Shown: positions 42,760 through 54,271, numbered from the stretch's first letter. The stretch: DNA of 64,000 nucleotides from Tremella fuciformis (GCA_032768795.1 CP136492.1:2480001-2544000), one strand, 5' to 3'. Made by a program: numbers and translations. The notes: generated from the sequence alone by a model not told the origin.

Positions 42760-44838
42760 CTAAGCCACTTCACGGTGAGAGACGTCGACCTGGAAGGGCG
42801 TCAGCCACCATTCGCGCATCACCCAAGGCTTGCTGACCTTGGCCGGATCCACGTCTTCTTGCTCTCCGGCATCTCCGGGGTGTGCAGCAGCCTTTGCTTT
42901 CTCGTCCGCAAGATGTCCACCCTCGAGCTCTGCAATCGCAGCACCGACACCGGTAGTCTTGACACCGGCGAACTGCCAGCCCCACAGGGGTTTCTGCCAG
43001 AGTCAGTCCCACAAGCAGGGTCGGTGAGTACAACGCACCTCGAAAAGCTCGTCCACCTCCTCCAGGGATCGGCCGCGCAGCTCGGGCACCCACAGGATGG
43101 CAAAGATCAACGAGAGGACCGACATGCCCGCAAAGATGTAGCCGATCTTGCCGCCGATATTGCCGTACGGGGCGTTCATAATGTACGGCGAGGTGAACCC
43201 GACTAGCCAGCCAGCGAACAGGTCGACTGTGGTCCCAACCATCATGACTAGAGGTATCAGCAAGCGTCCCAGGCGGGTGAAGGTCGGCGGCTCACTCTTC
43301 TTTCGCATCCGCACACCGCCGAGCTCTGACCCGACCATATCTGTCGACGCGTCAGCTAGATCTTAGAAGCCGGAAGGGCGAGCATACAGCAATGTGTGGC
43401 CCATGAGATCTTCTCAGACCAGAGCATGAGCACGAAACTCGCCACGACGACGTTGTTCGAGGTAGTCGAGTGGTTGCTGCTACCTCCCAGACCGGCAATG
43501 AGACAGTCGAAGAGAATCAAGAGGGTCGCGCCGGTGATGATAAGGGGTCGGCGGCCGACGCGGTCCGTTAGGAAGATGGCCATGAAGGCGCCGACGGCGC
43601 CGATCGACTGTACCAGCACGGCGTACTGGAAGCTCTTGGCGCCTAGGCCGATCTGCTTGAAGAAGCTGTCCCATCAGTGTCTGTTCGTTGCCCAAGTTAG
43701 GCCTGGCTCACGAAGGACCGTATCTGCTATAGTCAGCGATGAGGCCTCGTGGGACGAGGGTGACTGACGCGTTGTAGAAAGAGTTACCGGTCGTCTGGTA
43801 GAACCAGAACAGTAGACCGCAGTAGATAGACCGTCGCAGATACGTCCTGCCAACGAGGTCCCTCCATCGAGCCGTGGAGATCTCTCGGTCGTACTCGATA
43901 GCCTCGTCAAGGGCCTCAATTTCCGCGTCACAAATCCCATTGATCGCATCCTGCTTCCTCCGCAGCTTCTTGAGGGCCTTGAGAGCATCCGCCTTGCGCC
44001 CGTGGCTGACGAGCCAACGCGGCGACTCGACGGAGAACCAGATCAGAGCGAGGATCATGAGTGCCGGGATGGCCTGGACGCCGATGGGCATCATCCACCC
44101 CACCTTGCGGGTCTCGGTGGCGTATGCTTGGCACATCCCTGCGCCCCAGACAGACGAGAGGGTGATAGCTGGCGTGAGCAGGCCGGAACAGAAGCCTCGG
44201 AGGGGCGCGGGGGCGATCTCGGCCGAATAGGTGGGGACGGTGTTCTCGATGTAGCCCACGGCGAGATAGGCGATGACACGCCCGATGGTGAAGACCTGCC
44301 ATGTCCTTGGGGTCAGCAAAGTCTTGCGAGTAAAGTGAGGCAATTACTTGGCGGTGAGCTGTACTGGAAAAGGATCAGCGTCTGTACGCTAGATAACAGG
44401 AGCCACATACCGATGACGGCGATGATTTGGAGCCAGGCCGCAATGAAGAGGATCTTGCGGTACCCGAGACGTTCTGCGACTGGCTCGAAAGTAGTGCAGC
44501 CAACAAGTCTACCGATGTACACGACTGAGTTGGTCAGCCAGGATTGACATCGAGACGGACAGGATCAGACGCACTCGAGTTCATTATAGCCTTCTGATAG
44601 GTGGTTATAGCCTTGACGCCGTTCACATCAGTTCCGAACGTGTTGAGCCACGACGGGAGCGCCTGAAGCGATCCAAAGGTAGAAGTATCACTAGCACAGC
44701 TCAGCGCCACTCTCACAGTCTCCTTGACTTTACTCACTTGCCGAAGACCAGATCACCACAGGCGAAAATGGCGACGCAGAAGAAGAGGTAAGGCGTGGCA
44801 TGCTGCCAGTCCTCCTTGAAGCCTTGCAAGCTGCCCAT
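42760..44838 (-). CDS. MFS sugar-type transporter
   Basis: Leftward, multi-exon from MGSLQGFKEDWQHATPYLFF. Segments in order: FDTSTFGSLQALPSWLNTFG, YIGRLVGCTTFEPVAERLGYRK (motif A), FTIGRVIAYLAVGYIENTVP with YSAEIAPAPLRG, VGWMMPIGVQAIPALMILAL, ESPRWLVSHGRKADALKAL (the PESPR-like signature), LRRSIYCGLLFWFYQTTGNSF, TDRVGRRPLIITG (motif after TM8), TSPYIMNAPYGNIGGKIGYIFAG and the C-terminal VPELRGRSLEEVDELFE. A 12-helix plasma-membrane sugar porter, close in style to lactose/alpha-glucoside permeases. C-terminus stops at 42760 after VSHREVA. Substrate not determined. Confidence 0.85.
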
Positions 44839-45363
44839 GGTGACGATTATACAGCGTTGGCTGGTGCCGGTGTCGCGTTGTCGAATAGAGTCGACAGTGA
44901 GGAGAACGATGGGTGGGAAAAGCAGGAGAGCGCGAGCGAGTCGGCTGCATTATAGGTCTGTCCGGGCCGGGACAGTCGGACAGCATTCCGTCCAGCTGTT
45001 AAGCGGGGGAACAGGGAACAGCCGGAGCTCCAACAGAGAGGCGTGCCGAACCCCGCAAGATCGCAGGGATCCTCTGTAAAACTCCACCCGGAGAGGCGCG
45101 GGGCAAGCTTGTTTCTCCAGCTGCCCCGCGCCAAGCCTCAGACTCTCATCGCTCCTCGCCGTGTGGGAGATCGGCCGATGTGGGAGGAGGTGGGCACTAG
45201 CCTCGGAAAACTCCATAAAACCCATTGGATCGGGCTCGTCCGGTCCGGTCGCGAATGCTCTTCTCCGCTCCGCGTGGAGGAGTCGTAGTTATATGATGAA
45301 CCATGGAGTGGGCGGTTTGTGGCTCGAGTCTCACAGACGATAGCAACAGAGTCGTACACCGCC
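44839..45363. promoter_or_regulatory. Divergent intergenic region, transporter / transaldolase-like
   Basis: 525 nt between two outward starts. Contains CGGCCGATG near 45173-45180 and several CGG words but no clear palindrome longer than 8 bp. No gene. Confidence 0.35.
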
Positions 45364-46674
45364 ATGATCAGCCGCCCCGAGAAGACGCTGCTGGAGCAGC
45401 TGGAAGAGAAGATCAATGTCGATGTCGACACGATGAATGCCGACTTTGTGTCCAAGCTCCAGATCAGGGGCCATGACATGACGAGCAACCCCCAGTTTGT
45501 GCTCGAGGCGCTGCTCCTGCCTGAGAACAAGGACCTCGTGGAGAGGACAATCAAGGAGATGCCCGGCGCCCCATGGGATGACGTCCACGCTGTCCTCGTA
45601 AGTCATACGTGTCTGCCACGAGCATCGCTGATATGGCAGACCGCCCGTTTTGCCAAGAACGTCTACCCTCATATCTCTGGCCGTGTCCTCGCACAGACCT
45701 TGCCGTCCAACGCAGATAGCGTCGAGGCGACTGTCAGGGACGCTCGTAGATACGCGAAGGCCTTCAAGGCGGAAGGGATCCCGCCGTAAGTATCACAACT
45801 CGATGTCCCACTTGATTGATGGCTGACGGCCAGCGAGCGCTTTTGTATCAAGATCGCCATGAACGGCGTCGGCGTCGAGGCAGTCAAGATCCTCCGGGCG
45901 GAAGGCATCCCAACGCTCGCCACCTGTCTCTATGGTCTTCCGCAAGCCCTCGCCGCTAGCCAATTGGACATGTACGCGATCAGCCTGTACTTCAACGGTA
46001 CATCCGCGCGAGTCTAAGCGCAAAGCCAAACCTGACTCACAGGACCCGCTGCTCAAACCGAGGCCCAGTACTGGGCGGACGTCCGTGACCCCGCGAAGGA
46101 GCACCCGATGGCGGGGCGTCATCTGCGGATCCGCCAGGCATACGACACACTCGCAAAGAAGACAGGCAAGAAGCAGCCCCAGATGAAGACAGCCTCGTGA
46201 GTCGTCTGCGCCTCTGCTTCATGTACAAGCTGATCGGACAGGTTCGTCACCGCAAAGGAAGTGCTGTCGATGGTCGAGCTGGGCGCGGACCACGTCACAG
46301 TCGGCCGTCTCGTCCTCGACGACCTGCAGTCCTTCTCCCGGCTTCCCGAGTGGAAAGCGGGCGGGTGGAAGAAGACCATCAAAGACCGCGTTGCGTCGGA
46401 TCCCCATCTTGTATGGGAAGGGTTCGTCTTCCCGGAGGAGCGGAACGCACGTACGGCCGAGCTGGCGCACGCCGACCCAGACAGCGAGGTCATGACCAAG
46501 GACGCGGAGATCGCGCCTCTTGACGTGGACTACACTGCCCCGGGCGTTTTGGACAAGTACATTGAGGCGGACGAGATATCGCGCGTCGGGGTCCCCGCGG
46601 CGCTGAAACGTTTCTTGTTGCGTGAGGAGGAGAGCCGGGTCGAGATCCAGAAGCTGCAGGCGGCGCTAGCGTAG
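45364..46674 (+). CDS. Transaldolase-family protein
   Basis: Four exons or more. MISRPEKTLLEQLEEKINVDVDTMNADF is followed by GHDMTSNPQFVLEALL (compare the family TTNPSL strand), ERFCIKIAMNGVGVEAVKIL with the Schiff-base Lys in CIKIA, GIPTLATCLYGLPQALAASQ, YAISLYFN, then AQTEAQYWADVRDP, SFVTAKEVLSMVELGADHVTVG and a C-terminal part ending VEIQKLQAALA. The order matches class I transaldolase / fructose-6-phosphate aldolase barrels. The usual Asp in the first strand appears as part of DVDTMN, so catalysis may differ. Cytosolic; pentose-phosphate or related aldol chemistry. Confidence 0.78.
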
Positions 46675-46864
46675 TCTTTCTACCTGCTTCCCCGCACAAT
46701 AGACTCTTCTACGTTTATGCAACCCGGTTAAATGACAACCTTAAATCATGCGTCGCCGTAGTTAGCTCCGGACCACACCATCCCGTCCGGCAGTCCCATC
46801 CGGTCCTCCCACCTTCTCCGTTTGCTCATCGCCCCCAACTCCCAGCGACTAAGCGTATGCTGCT

Positions 46865-49803
46865 ATGACTGAGGACACGGGTCCCTCGCGGGGGTTCAAG
46901 TGCCCATGGAAGGGCTGTGAGAAGGCGTACCGACGGCAAGAGCACCTCGACCGTCATCAGGCTACACGTGGGTGGGGGCGGACTTGTTCCTGAACCGATC
47001 CACAATGAGATGGGCTGATGGCAGATCTGGGTGCGCTACACGAGTGTCCGCAGTGCCTCAAGCAGTACAGCAGGAGGTGAGCCTACAAACAGCTATGAGT
47101 TGACATTGTTGAGTGTGTCGCAGCGATGTGCTCGCGCGCCATCTCGTCCAGACGCATGGCTCGCAGCCAGCAAGCGTCGGCAGACCCCGCAAAGCAGCTT
47201 GGTATGTCGCCCCTTCCCTCAGAACATGGAGGAGCCCGTTGACACAGGTCAGCGTTAGTTGCGTTGAGGCGCGTGTGGCATGCGACGGTGTCATGCCCCG
47301 TACCTGCTCGAGGTGCCATCGCCGAGGTATGACATGCCGATATCGCTCGAGTGCAGGTGGGCCAGGTCGAAGTGCTTCGCCAGACCGGATCAGGACTTCA
47401 ACTCTGCCCACACCTCCTCAAGATGTCCGACCACCGGGACTTATACTCGGTAGTGGCGGTGTCGAGCCGCAGACCACCCCTACAGATCCCAGTCCGGGCT
47501 TGCTCACAGGGACATCTGCCCTGCTCGACCTCAGCGGGTCGAGCGTCTTTGGCAGGTTCTCTCCCAGACATCTCCCGCGGGTGCTTATGATAGTAGAAAC
47601 ACCACCATGGCCACCTCAGAGCGCGCCGGCCCCACTGGCGCCGACGGACGATACAGCCTGGCTCACCGAGCTATTCCTCTCCGCCACAGCCCCAGACCCC
47701 GCTGAACTAGTGACGACCGCCATCCCCCTGAGCAACACCCTGACGTTTGACTGGGGCTTTGACGGGCTAGACAACGATATCTTCGGGCCGATCGCTACCC
47801 ACGCGCCAGGCAGCCCGGTGCAGCCTGCCGATAATGCGGATGCGGACCCCGACCTCGTCATGGCCGTCCGTGCCACCGAGATAGACGGCCGTCTCCACCC
47901 TACAGACCTGCCGGACGGCCAGCCGCCAGAGGGGCCCTGGGTAAGCCACTTGCTCATCAACGGGCTTGCAATCAGGCTGAACATTGCAGCCCGACGTGTA
48001 CAAGCCCCACACGCCCGACTGGCACCTCCTAATTCCGCCCATCGAGGATTCCAGCTCGACAACAGACACGGGTCCCGAGTTTCTGGAGCCGTGGACGTCG
48101 GCGCGCGTGACGGAAGACGCTCGCCTGGTGATGAAGATGATCGCCGAGCATGCCCATCAGAGTATATGGCCCTTGCCTGACCTCGGCAACTTTCCGTCCA
48201 CGCGCGCCCTCACGCGATGTGTCGACCTATACCTGCGGCACTTCGCGGCGTGGCTGCCCATCCTCGACCACCCCCGGGGCAGCTTCCAGAAAGACAAAGC
48301 CGCCCCGCTTGTGCTGATGGCCATGGCGGCAGTCGGGTCCACGTACGACCGCCACGGCTTGGCGGAGCTGGGTGTGCCGCTCAGCGAGCTCGTACGGCGG
48401 CAGACGCTCTTCATTGTCGGTTGTATACCTAGCGTAGCTGGACAAGGTAAAGCTGACGTGCAGTGCGAGCACGACAGGCGCTTCATGTTCGAGTTTAGCA
48501 TCGTCCAGGCGGCTCTGCTCCAATCTGTTTTCGGGGTCTACAGCGGTTCGCCCAAGCTCTTCCACCAGGCCGAGGCGACGCGCAGCAGTTTGGTGGCGGA
48601 CTGCAAGCGCATGCATCTGCTGGACTCGACTGTCTCCGCCGCAGAGGAGATGAAGAAGCGGAACCCGCTTCCACCGCCTGAAGAGCTGGGTCCCGCGGTC
48701 AAGCAGGACAACAGGCGCCGGCGGCTAGGATGGTCAATCTTTGTGAGTACAGGAAGATCGAGGAGCCTCGAGCTGATACGAGCACAGCTATACGACGCTC
48801 AACTCGCTTGCTTATTTGGCCTACCTTCGCAGTATCCCCTTACAGACATCAACACGGCGTTGCCCTCGGGCACGACAGAGTCAGAGGAGATTCCCTTTCT
48901 GAGGGTTCTGGGTGCGCTCTTAGCCGGTGCACGACTGCCTCGGCATGTGGGCGACATGGGTCTCAGCTGCCTCGCCTACACGTTGTACCGGTGAGTTTCC
49001 ATCCGCGATAAACTAAGGCATAGTTATGTGCTGATCTCGTAGGCTGTGCTTGGAGGCCAACACTAATCGAGCATTGACCAGCGACTCCACCCTTCGCTTC
49101 CCCTTTGCCCAAGAGTGAGTCAAAGCCAGGAGCATCAGTCGTACATTGATTCTTTTATAGTCCTCGGCAGCTCCTTGATCAGCTTGCGCGCTACTCGCTC
49201 GACAGCGCCGGTCCACCGAGCTCGCTCATGCTGTCCTGCGCCTGTCTCTCACATCACTGTCACCTGCAGCTCATACACCCGAGCGTCCTCGAAACCGTCA
49301 AAGTAGCAGCTGGCAGGACAGGAGACGCACCAAAGTTTGCAGCAAGGGAGACACTTGTCCGCTTATTCGTCGAGAACCCAGAAAGACGCCGGGAGGTTTT
49401 CGCCCGCGCGGCCATTCTGAGCTCCCTCGTCAACCGATACACATTCGAGTGAGCACAGCCGGAGACACAAGATCAAGGCTGACAGCGCAGCACGCCTCCG
49501 GAAGCGGTCTGGCTCTTTGACGCCGCACTGTGTATGTGGGCGACACTGCTGCCTTCCATACCTCTCGCACCACCGTCAAGCGCTACCACCAAGGCGGTAT
49601 CGCTCGATTGGAATCTCACACCGCAAGTGGAACAATGGGTCCGGACGGGGGAGGGGTATTTGTCGATCGTGGGCCAGGGCGGAGTGGACCAGCTTTCTGC
49701 GCGATCGGTACTCCAGGCTGCCTCGGTGAGGCTGGAGCTGCAGTCATGGGGGCTGGCAAAGAGGTATCGGAGGGTGCTGCTTACGTTGGTCGGCGACACT
49801 TGA
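46865..49803 (+). CDS. Transcription factor with two C2H2 fingers plus Zn2Cys6 cluster
   Basis: Short first exons encode finger 1 (FKCPWKGCEKAYRRQEHLDRH, second His across an intron in QATH) and finger 2 (CPQCLKQYSRSDVLARH..TH). A further exon supplies CVSCVEARVACDG...CSRCHRRGMTC, a complete Zn2Cys6 cluster. A long Pro/Ser-rich linker leads to the fungal regulatory domain (CVDLYLRHFAAWLPILDHPRG, CEHDRRFMFEFSIVQAALLQS, RRRRLGWSIF, LYDAQLACLFGLPSQYPLTD) and the chain ends LLTLVGDT at 49803. At least eight introns. This C2H2-plus-zinc-cluster build is known in a subset of fungal regulators. Nuclear; targets unknown. Confidence 0.8.
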
Positions 49804-49885
49804 CAATCGGGAAGTTGAGAATATTGTGACAAATATGCTGGAGTCTATACATGATATACATCCTCTCATGGCGCGCTTCATGAGA

Positions 49886-50766
49886 TCAAGTGACCACCTT
49901 GACTCGGTCTTCGATGGGCTGGAACGTCTTTGGCTTTGCTTCAGGCTCAGTAGGGACGCCAAAGGGGAGAAGTGCCGTAGACTGTTCACGCGCATCAGCC
50001 TCATCACGGGACGAATGAAAGCCACCTACGATCCAGTTGGGGGGAACATCAAGGAAAGTCTGAATCCTGGACTCGGTCTCTGGCGAGGCTTGACCGTAGT
50101 GCTGAGCAAAATCAGCTTCTCCTTGTCCAGCTACAGCGACGTCGCACTTGCAGACTCGCGCCTAGACCTTCTGCTCTAAGAGCCGTCCATACGATCTCCT
50201 GCAAGATTCCAGCCGCGTTGTCAGACCATTTTGGGAACAACTGCGCATCAGCCTTTCTTGGCAGCCTTGGAACCATCGAAACTGAAGACTGACTTGGGCG
50301 AGGTCAGGAAACTTGGCTGCATACCCGTTGACGACATTCTGGTCTTCGAAGAAGACGACCGTGCCGTACCCCGATTTGAAGGCGCTGTCGACTCTCTGCC
50401 TCAAGGACGCCTCGCGTTCTGCTAGACATCATCAGCCCTCCCACCATAAAACGAGCTTTATGTTGTCCTCCGAGGCCACTCACCATTCCCTCCCAGAGTC
50501 TTCTTATGAGACTGATACACCACGTCCCAGAGCTGCTTATGTTTGTCACCCAGGACAAGGACCGCTCTGCCCGACTGAGAGTTGAACGCCGAAGGAGTAT
50601 GCTTGACCGCGTCCTCGACTAGGGTCTGCAGCGCGGCGTCGGAGATGGGCGACCTGGCCGAGAGGTCGTACCGAGACCGGCGGGCCTGTGTGTCAGCGTC
50701 CGGGGTGTGCGTCGCCCACGGACTCACCACGACGGCTTCGAAGAACTGAGCAGAGCCTCTTGTCAT
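49886..50766 (-). CDS. Nitroreductase-family flavoprotein (Frm2/Hbn1-like)
   Basis: Leftward from ATG 50766 (an in-frame ATG at 50811 would add 15 residues). The exon MTRGSAQFFEAVV joins across an intron to ARRSRYDLSARSPISDAAL, then AVKHTPSAFNSQSGRAVLVLG and HKQLWDVVYQ; the next exons give FKSGYGTVVFFEDQNVVNGYAAKFP, SLQHYGQ and finally VPTEPEAKPKTFQPIEDRVKV and stop. RRSRYxL, PSAFNSQS and the C-terminal KTF-P-EDRVKV are hallmarks of the fungal/bacterial Frm2-type nitroreductases, small dimeric FMN enzymes using NAD(P)H. Divergent from the flavin-dependent monooxygenase at 51060 (293 nt), so it might supply reduced flavin to it; this is inference. Confidence 0.82.
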
Positions 50767-51059
50767 GGTGCGTATGCAAGTCTGCAGAGGGTGGCTTGGA
50801 ATGGCGATCATGAAGGATTGTGCAACACTTTTATCTTATCTCACCATAGGGGAATTGCACACGGTCAATGGCATAACATATACTCCGAAGCACGTCACTA
50901 TAGAGACATACAGACGATGAATGGCGTCACCCACCCACGCATTGCTAAGCTGCTCACGACTCTAGCTATAAGACTGAAGACTATGTAGTCTGTCCACAGC
51001 ACGCACCCCCACTCTTGAGACGTAGTACCAAAAACACACCGCCGAGAGGACCTCCCACC

Positions 51060-52151
51060 ATGCCTACCGAGTTTATCAGCGCGACCTTCGCCAATGCGTC
51101 CAACGAGATCCACCCCCAGCCGGGGGCGCCGGTCGACCCCGACTTTCTCGTGCGGTACGCGCGGACGCTCGACGACTACGAGTACAACTACACGCTGTGC
51201 CCGTACAGCTCGGGGCACTTTGACCCGTTCACCATCGGCGCCAGCATCCTCGCCGTCACCAAGAAGCTGAGCGTCATCATCGCCCTGCGGCCAAACACCA
51301 TGTTCCCCACCGTGGCGGCCAAGCAGCTGGCCACGCTCAACCAGCTCGGGCGCGGGCGCGTCGTCGTGCACTTCATCGCGGGCGGGTCGGACGAGGAGCA
51401 GGCGCGCGAGGGCGACTTTCTGAGCAAGGACGAGCGCTACGCGCGCGAGGAGGAGTACATCAAGATCCTCAAGCGGGCGTGGGCGTCGCCCGAGCCGTTC
51501 GACTGGGACGGCACGTACTACAAATTCAAGGACTTCCGCAACAGCGTCCAGCCCGTCGCGCCCATTCTCATCTCGGTCGGCGGCTCGTCGCCCGAGGCGT
51601 ACCGCGTCGGCGGGTCCCTGGGCGATATCTTCGGCTTGTGGGGCGAGCCGCTCAAGGAGACCAAGGAGCAGATTGACAAGGTATACGCGGCGGCCGAGGC
51701 GGCGGGCCGCAAGGACCGCCCCAGGATCTGGGTCACCTTCCGGCCCATCGTGGCCGAGACGGAGGAGCTGGCGTGGGCCAAGGCCCACCGCACCCTGGAA
51801 GCTTTGAGCAACACACACAAGGGATCCAACGGCACCTTCTCGAATTTCAACAAGCTCGGCACGACCCCGCAGAACGTCGGCTCGCAGCGTCTGCTCGACA
51901 TTGCCAAGAAGGGCGAGGTGCAGGACCGGGCACTGTGGTACCCCACTGTCACTGCGACCAACGCGCGGGGCGCGTCGACCGCGCTCGTCGGCTCGCCGCA
52001 GACGATCATCGACTCGATCGTCGACTATGTCAAGCTCGGAGCCGACTTGATCTCCATCCGCGGCTATGACAACTACAACGATGCTGTCGACTATGGGCGA
52101 TACATCATCCCGGGCGTCAAGGCGGCGCTCAAGGAGCAGAACCTGGAGTAA
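51060..52151 (+). CDS. FMNH2-dependent alkanesulfonate monooxygenase-like (SsuD-like luciferase-family enzyme)
   Basis: A single intronless exon of 363 residues in a region where most genes have several introns. Conserved segments: LDDYEYNYTLCPYSSGHFD, VIIALRPNTMFPTVAAKQ, ATLNQLGRGRVVVHFIAGG, YKFKDFR, ILISVGGSSPEAYRVG, GLWGEPLKETKEQI, RALWYP, STALVGSPQTI and ISIRGYDNYNDAVDYGR. These follow the SsuD/MsuD order, including the Arg of IRGYD and Tyr of YGR. Such enzymes use reduced flavin and O2 to release sulfite from alkanesulfonates. Strong preference for C or G in third codon positions suggests high expression or foreign origin. Needs a flavin reductase partner; the divergent nitroreductase is a candidate. 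Confidence 0.85.
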   Translation: MPTEFISATFANASNEIHPQPGAPVDPDFLVRYARTLDDYEYNYTLCPYSSGHFDPFTIGASILAVTKKLSVIIALRPNTMFPTVAAKQLATLNQLGRGRVVVHFIAGGSDEEQAREGDFLSKDERYAREEEYIKILKRAWASPEPFDWDGTYYKFKDFRNSVQPVAPILISVGGSSPEAYRVGGSLGDIFGLWGEPLKETKEQIDKVYAAAEAAGRKDRPRIWVTFRPIVAETEELAWAKAHRTLEALSNTHKGSNGTFSNFNKLGTTPQNVGSQRLLDIAKKGEVQDRALWYPTVTATNARGASTALVGSPQTIIDSIVDYVKLGADLISIRGYDNYNDAVDYGRYIIPGVKAALKEQNLE

Positions 52152-52241
52152 GGCGTGTGATAGCTTGTATTCGGGCATACGAAGTCATGACTGGGATAGA
52201 ATGCATATGCAATATACAGGGTCATGAAGTGAATCTACCAT

Positions 52242-53461
52242 CTAAACGGCCAATGTCGTGATTGCTGCTGCGCCGTGGTCAGACAGCTTGGCGACGAGCT
52301 TGTATCCGCCCGGCACGCGATTATGTCTGAGGTCATCCAGACCCTTCTCTATCCCCTCCAAGCCGCCCTCGACGAACTTGATGCGTGCCGGCTTGATGTG
52401 TCCTTGCTCAAGCAGGGAGGCGAAGTGACCCAAGAGCGTCGAGGCAAAGTCGTGCTGGCTGTAGAAAGTGGTGGAGAAGCTGATCCGGAGCGTTTGTACG
52501 TCTCGAATGGCATCGCGCTCCTCTTCCGGCGAGTCGCTTTCGCTGGGGTTGCCGGCTAGTGGTACAAGACGGCCTGGGAGGGCGTCTTCCAGGTCAGCGG
52601 CAGGGAGACCGTGACGTGACCGCCAAGACTCGGACCCGCGGAGGGCCCTTCGACATAATGTCGCTGTCCGTTTGCCGACATTGTCGATCGCTATTCGCAC
52701 ATCGTCTCCAGTGGCCTTCCGTATGTCCTCAACGAGAGAATCTTGACTCGCCCACCGATCCAGCACCACGTCGGCCCCGAGCGATTTGACGTACGTGTGG
52801 TTCTCCGGACTCGCCGCACAGACCACTCTGTACCCAAGGTAGTGTGCCAGCTGTATCAGGTAGACGCCGGTGATGCCCGACCCTCCCCAGATCAAGATCC
52901 ACGACGCTGTGCTCTTCCCACTGCTCGAGCCGCGCTTCGGTCTCTCCAGATCCTTTATGCTGAGGCCGAGCGTGCGGAACAGTGCGACGCCGGCAGTGAT
53001 GAGCCCCGTGCCCAACGTTGCGGCCTGCTCGTCGGTCAGGTTGTCAGGCGTGTGGCCGACATTGCATGCCGAATGCACTGAGAACTCCTGGAAAGCCCCT
53101 GTCCCAGATACTGAGGAGTCGGCGCAGAACCACACCTCAAGGTGAGCGATATGCTCGGGTCGCATCTGATACCAGCACTCACTCGGTCACCTATGTGGAA
53201 GTCTGTGACGCCCGCCCCAACATCCACGACAATCCCCGCTCCATCCCGCCCCATGACCTTGGCCTCGGGCCCGATGCCAAACTTGAACTCGACGCCTTGC
53301 CAGTCGTACGGGTTGAGAGCGACGTACGTCGTGCGTATGCGCACCTGATCCGCCTTGAGCGAGGGCACCGGATGGGCATGCACGAGCCGCCATGCTGTCT
53401 TCTCCCCGGGGGCAGGCAGACGTGCCAACAGTGCGCGGTGGTGGATGACGGCCACCGGCAT
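52242..53461 (-). CDS. Medium-chain reductase / zinc-type alcohol dehydrogenase-like (enoyl reductase family)
   Basis: Two or three exons leftward. Exon 1 gives VRIRTTYVALNPYDWQG, KVMGRDGAGIVVDVGAGV and DFHIGDR, spliced to VWFCADSSVSGTGAF. Then QAATLGTGLITAGVALF, the Rossmann WGGSGITGVYLIQLAHYLG, YRVVCAASPENHTYVKSLGAD, KATGDDVRIAIDNVG, and a C-terminal HIKPARIKFVEGGLEGI. No structural or catalytic zinc-ligand cluster is visible, so it is probably a zinc-independent quinone/enoyl reductase, like trans-acting enoyl reductases of fungi. The segment coded at about 52570-52640 is poorly conserved in this frame and an alternative frame reads better (GGHVTV), so a small intron or frameshift is possible there. 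Confidence 0.78.
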
Positions 53462-54271
53462 GGCTGCACGCGATAGCGATGAAAGCGAAGATGATGGTTT
53501 TTCGCCAGGATCACATCATAGGTATCTCATCTTCCCACAGCCAGAGTCGATGTCGCCTGGAATGCGCAACCACTTGCACAAGTCTTGGTGAGCTGCAATG
53601 TGCTTGAAATGTGAACATGGCGGAGGGATTGCAAAATCCCGCTGGACCATCACGCCATTTAGCAAGCGACTTGCGAAGGTGGTGTCGCTTGATCATCCTA
53701 TCGGCCGGCCTCGAGGCCGAAGCTAGCTTTGACTTGGCATGTCACATGTTGTTGCTGACAAGCATGTGATGAGATCGCGAGATCTCGCGAGCGGAGTCGA
53801 CCGGTTCCAGCAAGGCGTGTGCGTGATGGAGTCTGAAGCTACTCCGGGAGCGACCAGGAACCTCGTTCCCTAATCAGACAAGATATCAAGGCTGCATGAA
53901 GGGTCAGCGCGTGCGCAGTCTGACATCGGTGCGGCTTACCTTGACACCTGTGCTGCTCGCTGTTCGTCCAGATGCAAAAGGCTCTAGTGAGACCTATGGA
54001 GCAGTGTTGACCGGATTTGACCGATGCGCAGCCGAGCCAGTCTCCAGCCGAAAGGTCGCGTATGTAGCCGACAGCTTCCTGACTCCAGTTTTCCTCTCTC
54101 CGTTGAGGGCGACTAGACGGCATGAGACAGCCAGCGGAGGAGCAAAGTCGTCCTTGACATCTCGTGTGGTGGTGAGTGGATGTTGTGGCCGCGAAGGAGG
54201 GCGGTCTGTGCACACCAGCGAGCTAGAGGCGATGCGTGTGAGGAAAGTGAACTGACACGCAGACGGTCACA
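53462..54271. promoter_or_regulatory. Divergent promoter with two perfect palindromes
   Basis: 810 nt between the reductase and the DHA2 transporter. CGGCCTCGAGGCCG (53706-53719) is a 14-bp perfect palindrome with a CGG-N8-CCG core; TCGCGAGATCTCGCGA (53775-53790) is a 16-bp perfect palindrome. Both lie in the part nearer the reductase start. A frame at 53896-54255 shows no domain and is not called. Confidence 0.45.

Noticed and set aside
49826..50179. 117-codon plus frame between regulator and nitroreductase
   Set aside because: It is antisense to the C-terminal exons of the nitroreductase, whose conserved ending reads on the minus strand.
50898..52178. 426-codon minus-strand open frame over the SsuD-like gene
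   Set aside because: Composition is Arg/Leu/Gly/Val-dominated with no motif, while the plus frame matches the monooxygenase family end to end; strong GC3 bias explains the open antisense frame.
53896..54255. 119-codon plus frame before the DHA2 transporter
   Set aside because: No recognisable segment, lies in a long promoter, and has composition typical of non-coding sequence here.
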